Positions 7,601 to 9,921 of a stretch of DNA of 9,921 nt are shown here, piece after piece. Origin of the DNA: an uncultured Propionibacteriaceae bacterium (GTDB lineage Bacteria > Actinomycetota > Actinomycetes > Propionibacteriales > Propionibacteriaceae); assembly GCA_937988865.1 (NCBI GenBank), contig CALKHV010000081.1, positions 1 through 9,921 of the forward strand. Direction: 5' to 3'. Every line of letters starts with the position of its first letter. Position 1 is the stretch's first letter. The position numbers and the translations under genes are program-made. Under the pieces are notes generated by a model, which was not told where the DNA came from, did no database searches, and saw only the letters and a list, made by a program, of their open reading frames with translations.

Positions 7601-8079
7601 CCGAGCACGGCTTCACCGAGGAGGTTGATGTTGAGTCGGCGCCCGGCTGTGTGGCTGGCGGCGAGGTGCCTGCCCAGGGAGCGGTCGTCGGCGTCCACGA
7701 CGAGGTGGCCGACGATCTGGCGAAGGCGTGCCCGGGCGATGGGCACGACGATCGGGGGAGCGAGTCTTGCTGCGAGGGAACCGACACCGAGGAGGGTTCG
7801 GTCCAGTCGTCCGAGGAAGGTCGAGGCGTCGGACGCCGACATCGCCGCCAACTCCTTCGCGGCGACGTGGGCGTCCTCGGGGCGGGCGACGCGGTCGACG
7901 AAGCGGACGGCCAGATCGAGCCCGGCGGGATCGGCCACGAGGGCGGCGAGTTGGCCGGTGGTGGCCTTCTCGCTGCGGGTGGCGCCCGCCTCGGTGGCCC
8001 GCGCCCACTGGTCGGCGAGCTGGATGGCGTCGTTGGCCAGGCGGCGCAGTTCGTCGTGGACCGAAGATTCTTGCGCCAC
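4684..8079 (-). CDS. putA: Bifunctional proline dehydrogenase / L-glutamate gamma-semialdehyde dehydrogenase (PutA)
   Basis: This enzyme of about 1131 residues oxidises proline to glutamate. An FAD-dependent proline dehydrogenase makes P5C/glutamate semialdehyde, and an NAD-dependent aldehyde dehydrogenase completes the reaction. The PRODH barrel covers roughly residues 90-440, with FVNLDMEEYRDLD around Met230, GIVLQAYLPDA, and VRLVKGANL near 293. The P5C dehydrogenase covers about 480-960: TPPWNFPLAIPLGG near 609, general-base Glu710 in VFGETSGKNA, nucleophile Cys744 in GHAGQKCSA, and EVFGPVLG near 840. A C-terminal domain (about 980-1131) resembles the ALDH-like tail of long PutAs. There is no N-terminal ribbon-helix-helix domain, so this PutA is not its own repressor. 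I chose GTG at 8079. TTG at 8097 is possible; an in-frame ATG at 8280 would add 67 residues of low complexity with far poorer G/C third-position use (about 63%), so I reject it. Confidence 0.95.
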   Translation of the reverse strand: MAQESSVHDELRRLANDAIQLADQWARATEAGATRSEKATTGQLAALVADPAGLDLAVRFVDRVARPEDAHVAAKELAAMSASDASTFLGRLDRTLLGVGSLAARLAPPIVVPIARARLRQIVGHLVVDADDRSLGRHLAASHTAGRRLNINLLGEAVLGEGEAAHRTDRTLRLLQRPDVDYVSIKVSSLVSQIQTWDTAGTVARCVDRLRPLYLAALAHQPHAFVNLDMEEYRDLDVTLELFTTLLAEPELRHLEAGIVLQAYLPDALPALERLIDFASQRREAGGAPIKVRLVKGANLAMEQVEAELHGWTQAPYASKVEVDANYLRCVERALRPDAAAVMRVGIASHNLYDLALAHLLATGRGTQDAMDVEMLQGMSPAQARAVAATVGDVVLYTPVVAPKDFDVAVGYLVRRLEENATPENFLHAFASGSDVAMADQEARFLASLDMLDLISTGPARSPEPPVVTEEFENTPDLDAALPSHRALAADALASELPESTSRVLHLDDIDGVVTTARDAHRAWVARPVDERASVLVELARQLQSRRFDLITVMAHEGGKTVAEAAPEISEATDFARYYAESALDLARGLPTDGARFVPDEVVLVTPPWNFPLAIPLGGVLAGLAAGAAVIIKPAHHTPRVVEVAAEALYAAGVPRELVQVVRTDEGATGRALVSHPGVDTVILTGASETAELFAGWRAGRERGHRVFGETSGKNALVITPSADLDLAVADLVKSAFGHAGQKCSAASLAVLVGSVAHSERFRKQLTDAVTSLVVGWPTDLGTTMGPIIEPSSGKLLRALTTLDGGESWLVEPRRLDDSGRLWSPGVKLGVRPGSFFHLTEVFGPVLGIMEARDLDQAIEWQNMTDFGLTGGLHSLDASEIDHWLENVAVGNAYVNRGITGAIVRRQPFGGWKASSVGPGAKAGGPNYVAQLGRWVPAGTPTIRVAATPAVQRLASGLLSRLPQPVDAEGRAWLKSAIESDEAAWASEFGHDHDPSALRVESNVFRYRPHPTVLVRASEDATPLALVRVLCAAARAGVEPMVSVASDELAAVAPGATVESAAELAARLQESDAELRVRVIGSTDGLDWTSPGIALLTGPVLATGRRELLVFLREQSVSRTLHRFGHLPAGR

Positions 8080-8128
8080 AGTGCCCCCGCTCGCCAAGGA
8101 ACCGCCCTGACAGGTGGGTCCGGCCACA

Positions 8129-8159
8129 ACTCTAGTCACCCAAGCAGACGGGTTGTCTG
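8129..8159 (-). promoter_or_regulatory. Likely putA promoter with overlapping dyad
   Basis: On the minus strand TAGAGT at 8134-8129 is a good -10 candidate. It predicts a start near 8122 and a leader of about 43 nt before the GTG of putA, and it falls inside the rejected N-terminal extension, supporting the shorter protein. The -35 match is weak: CAGACA at 8159-8154 with a long 19-bp spacer. A small perfect dyad, CAGAC-5 nt-GTCTG (8145-8159), overlaps the -35 region and could be an operator. Confidence 0.4.
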
Positions 8160-8248
8160 ACGTACCGACGGAAGGCTCGGGGGAGAGCGCCGGGCTGACG
8201 CGGGTTGGTCGTCGTCTCCACCAAGACGCTGCGGGTGCTTCGGAACTC

Positions 8249-8347
8249 GCCAGTGCAGCCGCACCTTGCTCCCCCACCATGGGAAGGTCTCCGCTCCGTC
8301 ACCATCCGTGACCGGGCGGACTGTCGACCAAGGTGCGGCGCACTGGC
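8249..8347. repeat. 99-bp segment bounded by 19-bp inverted repeats
   Basis: The left end 8249-8268 starts GCCAGTGC and ends GCACCTTG; the right end 8329-8347 is its reverse complement (CAAGGTGC to GCACTGGC) apart from one missing base. The 60-base interior includes a second small hairpin, GTCAC-5 nt-GTGAC (8298-8312). It may be a miniature inverted-repeat element or a structured RNA or operator region upstream of putA. No flanking target-site duplication is visible, which argues against a fresh transposon insertion. Confidence 0.75.
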
Positions 8348-8377
8348 ACGTCCGGACCCCTTGCCCCCCGCATGGGA
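8264..8377 (+). repeat. Two related C-rich blocks (8264-8284 and 8359-8377)
   Basis: Both blocks begin CCTTGC, run through five or six C residues and end in CATGGGA. They differ by a one-base change and a two-base gap. The first begins inside the left inverted arm; the second lies 11 bp after the right arm. They may be duplicated protein-binding sites or the trace of a local duplication. Confidence 0.5.
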
Positions 8378-8440
8378 GTACAGACGTGACGCAAGCCTGC
8401 CCCTCGGACGATCAGAATGCGCGTCAGATCGCCCAAGTTG

Positions 8441-8508
8441 GTACGAAAGGACCACAAGTCTGTCCTTTCGTACAGGTCGTGAGCGGCGAGATCTGTCCAT
8501 TCGTCCAG
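8441..8508. repeat. Perfect 12-bp inverted repeat plus third half-copy
   Basis: GTACGAAAGGAC (8441-8452) and GTCCTTTCGTAC (8462-8473) are exact reverse complements around a 9-base spacer. A third, slightly changed copy of the right arm, TGTCCATTCGTCCAG, lies at 8494-8508, exactly 33 bp after the equivalent TGTCCTTTCGTACAG at 8461-8475. The cluster follows the lrp fragment stop on the minus strand. It could be a terminator stem (without a U-run), a dimeric regulator's operator, or copies of a dispersed intergenic repeat. Confidence 0.85.
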
Positions 8509-8559
8509 TCCGGCACGGCGTCCGCCCGTCGTGGTGCATGGGTCTGGCCCGGGGCGGGC

Positions 8560-8799
8560 TCAGCGCGTCCCCCAGTCGTAGTGCTGCTTGTTGAGCTTCA
8601 GGTAGACGAACGTCTCGGTGGACGTGACACCCGGGATGACCCGGATCTTGTGGGAGAGCAGCTCGAGGAGCTGGGCATCGTCCTCGCAGACGTCCTCCAC
8701 CATGACGTCGAAGCTTCCCGCCGTGGTGAGCACGTAGTCGGCCTCGGGCAGGGCTGCAAGGGCGTCCGCGACGATGTACCGACCTTGGACGTCCGCAAG
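8560..8799 (-). pseudogene. Lrp/AsnC-family regulator, N-terminally truncated remnant
   Basis: The minus-strand frame ending in TGA at 8562-8560 encodes the effector-binding (RAM) half of an Lrp/AsnC regulator. Recognisable blocks are VADALAALPEADYV, TTAGSFDVMVEDVCEDD, LLELLSHKIRVIPGV and the family ending STETFVYLKLNKQ followed by HYDWGTR. Such proteins normally have about 150 residues with an N-terminal helix-turn-helix. Here the DNA-binding half and the first strand of the RAM domain are absent. Upstream, the frame stays open to a TAG at 8886-8884 but matches nothing and has no ATG, GTG or TTG before a GTG at 8733, which lies inside the domain and leaves only 57 residues. No other frame of the 100 bp up to the permease stop holds an HTH. 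Third-position G/C is high in the surviving 3' part, so the loss looks recent. It might instead be a short RAM-only protein with an unusual start, which I judge unlikely. Confidence 0.8.
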
Positions 8800-8801
8800 G
8801 T

Positions 8802-8835
8802 GCTTTCGTACCGTGGCGCCGTCCCTCCGTACCGT
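8802..8835 (-). repeat. 21-bp direct repeat carrying the GGTACGAAAG motif
   Basis: On the minus strand ACGGTACGGAGGGAC (8835-8821) is followed 21 bp later by ACGGTACGAAAGC (8814-8802). Both resemble the GTACGAAAGGAC arms at 8441-8473 on the other side of the lrp fragment. They lie just upstream of the point where recognisable lrp sequence begins. Confidence 0.6.
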
Positions 8836-8904
8836 GAGTCTGCCCAGCGGCGGCGCGAGGGCCTGCGGAGTGCGCGCGTGTCCCTACGCCGGCACTCTTG
8901 GTGT

Positions 8905-9921
8905 CTACGCCTCAGTCGCCTCGACCTCGGCGCGCGCGTGCAGCGCAACCATGATGAGCAGCATGAGCACGGTTGCCAGGGAGACCGCGGCCGACGCTCC
9001 CGCGACGAGCCCCAGATTGAACCGTGTGAGGCCCAGGGGAGTCCCGCGCAGCGCGAACAGGACGGCGGCGAGGGTGCCCACGGGGAGGGCGATCAGGACG
9101 GGCGCTGTCACGCACAGCATCTCCACCCGGACTGCCTCTGCATGTCGCAGGCCCATCCGGCGTTGTCGGACTCCTTCTCGCGCCGCAGCGGCAGTCCTCT
9201 CACCGATCTGGCGGATGAAGCTCAGATAGAGCGCCAGCGCGCCGACGACGAGGGCCAGCCGGAACCAGTCCGATCCAGGGAGGACGAACTGCGAAGGTCC
9301 TTGCAGGAGGCGGGGATTGACGGCCGGAAGCCCTCGGAGCGCGCGGGTGACATCGAGTTCGGACGTGCCGTGCGGGGCGCTGACCAGCACAGTCGCCGAC
9401 TGTGCGCTCGGCTCGTCGCCGGACATGCTCAGTCCAAGCTGCCGCAGGTAGTCGCGAAGCGAAGGCGGAATGCCCCCGTCGGGGTCGACGCAGACACGCG
9501 GGTCCAACCCGAAGAAGACGACCAGCTCGTCGCAGGTGCCGGACAAGGTCGGCTGATCGTCGGGGCCTGCGCTGGTCAGGGCCAGTGAGAGCGGAGGTGC
9601 GACCTGGGAGAGAAGGGATGCAGCGTCCCCGGGCTGTGGATCAAGCCACGAGACAGCCCAGACGGAGCGCGAGCCTGGCGAGTCCGGGGCACTGTCGGCC
9701 TGAAGTCCGGCGAGCAGCGCGTAGGCCGTGCCGACAACGAAGGCGAGCATGCCGATCAGTGCGGCCGGTCGGCTCAACTCGGACGCGAACGTGCGGAGAC
9801 GACGCCCGGCGTACCAGGTCGACGCCCAATCCGTTGCGGACAGGACGTGCCCCAGGCTCCGCGTGATGGGAGTCATTGCGACTGGAAGGCCAACGAGGAC
9901 GAGGAAGGCCCCGATCACCAT
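8905..9921 (-). CDS. FtsX-like ABC transporter permease (cut by window edge)
   Basis: This is the C-terminal 338 residues visible of an integral membrane permease of the FtsX/MacB type, which would work with an ABC ATPase encoded elsewhere. Hydrophobic segments are at about 1-18, 52-74, 216-233, 268-291 and 302-326. Between the second and third lies a long extracytoplasmic domain of about 140 residues with two cysteines (in GTCDELV and DPRVCVDP) that could form a disulfide. The last three helices form the usual FtsX C-terminal bundle. An ATG occupies the final three bases of the window (9921-9919), but a helix right at the start and the usual length of 400-850 residues suggest the gene continues beyond the edge. 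It ends with TAG at 8907-8905, close upstream of the lrp remnant. Substrate unknown; the assignment rests on topology rather than a strong motif. Confidence 0.65.
   Translation of the reverse strand: MVIGAFLVLVGLPVAMTPITRSLGHVLSATDWASTWYAGRRLRTFASELSRPAALIGMLAFVVGTAYALLAGLQADSAPDSPGSRSVWAVSWLDPQPGDAASLLSQVAPPLSLALTSAGPDDQPTLSGTCDELVVFFGLDPRVCVDPDGGIPPSLRDYLRQLGLSMSGDEPSAQSATVLVSAPHGTSELDVTRALRGLPAVNPRLLQGPSQFVLPGSDWFRLALVVGALALYLSFIRQIGERTAAAAREGVRQRRMGLRHAEAVRVEMLCVTAPVLIALPVGTLAAVLFALRGTPLGLTRFNLGLVAGASAAVSLATVLMLLIMVALHARAEVEATEA

Larger units (their letters stand above)
8080..8559. other. Gene-free region upstream of putA, rich in inverted repeats
   Basis: No supported coding frame was found in these 480 bases on either strand; the open frames here have poor G/C third-position use and no family resemblance. 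The stretch holds the putA promoter (8129-8159), a small dyad TTGGT/ACCAA (8205-8224), a 99-bp segment with 19-bp inverted ends (8249-8347), two related C-rich blocks, and a 12-bp perfect inverted repeat with an extra half-copy (8441-8508). The last of these lies directly downstream of the lrp fragment. Confidence 0.7.

Noticed and set aside
8249..8347. Complete insertion sequence
   Set aside because: It has inverted ends only, with no transposase and no visible target-site duplication.
8100..8400. Known riboswitch (glycine, SAM, TPP, cobalamin, guanidine) upstream of putA
   Set aside because: I compared the conserved cores from memory on both strands and none matches; GGGGGAGAG at 8179 alone is not a glycine aptamer.
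8132..8539. 135-codon minus-strand reading in the gap between the lrp remnant and putA
   Set aside because: It has random-looking Arg/Ser-rich sequence with mixed third positions, runs through both inverted repeats and the putA promoter, and matches no family.
8266..9588. 440-codon plus-strand reading across the lrp remnant and permease
   Set aside because: It is antisense to the recognisable Lrp and permease frames, with no domain and a low-complexity composition; it is a shadow frame.

Overview
The window is high-GC DNA with strong G/C preference at third codon positions. Its gene content (a bgl-type PTS permease, a monofunctional-length YaaA, a DUF5709 protein, and a long two-enzyme PutA without a DNA-binding domain) points to an actinobacterium. 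A member of the Propionibacteriaceae or a near relative is my best guess, but this is inference from gene types and not a database match. Everything here looks chromosomal and mostly housekeeping or metabolic. No rRNA, tRNA, CRISPR array, integrase or transposase gene was seen.

Layout: positions 1-2115 hold the 3' part of a beta-glucoside-type PTS permease (EIIC-EIIA visible) and, 3 bp later, its BglG/LicT-type antiterminator, both on +. They converge on a minus-strand pair, yhhQ-type queuosine-precursor transporter (4096-3368) then yaaA (3317-2529), probably one operon. The gap between the two blocks is filled by an almost perfect 51-bp tandem repeat (about 7.6 copies, 2124-2511). A 120-bp divergent intergenic region with two sets of inverted repeats separates yhhQ from a small acidic DUF5709 protein (4217-4654, +). 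That gene converges on a 3.4-kb putA (8079-4684, -), which encodes both steps of proline oxidation to glutamate; a hairpin spans the junction.

Upstream of putA (8080-8559) is a gene-free stretch of almost 500 bp. It contains the likely putA promoter, a ~99-bp segment bounded by 19-bp inverted repeats, and a perfect 12-bp inverted repeat. The motif of that last repeat (GTACGAAAGGACA) recurs five times in the neighbourhood. Next is a beheaded Lrp/AsnC regulator (8560-8799): only the effector-binding C-terminal half survives, with motif copies on both sides of it. The window ends inside an FtsX-like ABC transporter permease (8905-9921, -), cut by the window edge.

How the genes work together: the PTS permease and antiterminator form a classic sugar-responsive pair. 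PutA is a self-contained proline catabolic enzyme. Its nearest would-be regulator is the broken Lrp-family gene, so proline-responsive control may have been lost or moved elsewhere. The most unusual material is non-coding: the 51-bp array, the motif family around the lrp fragment, and the inverted repeat that would pair the yhhQ start codon.
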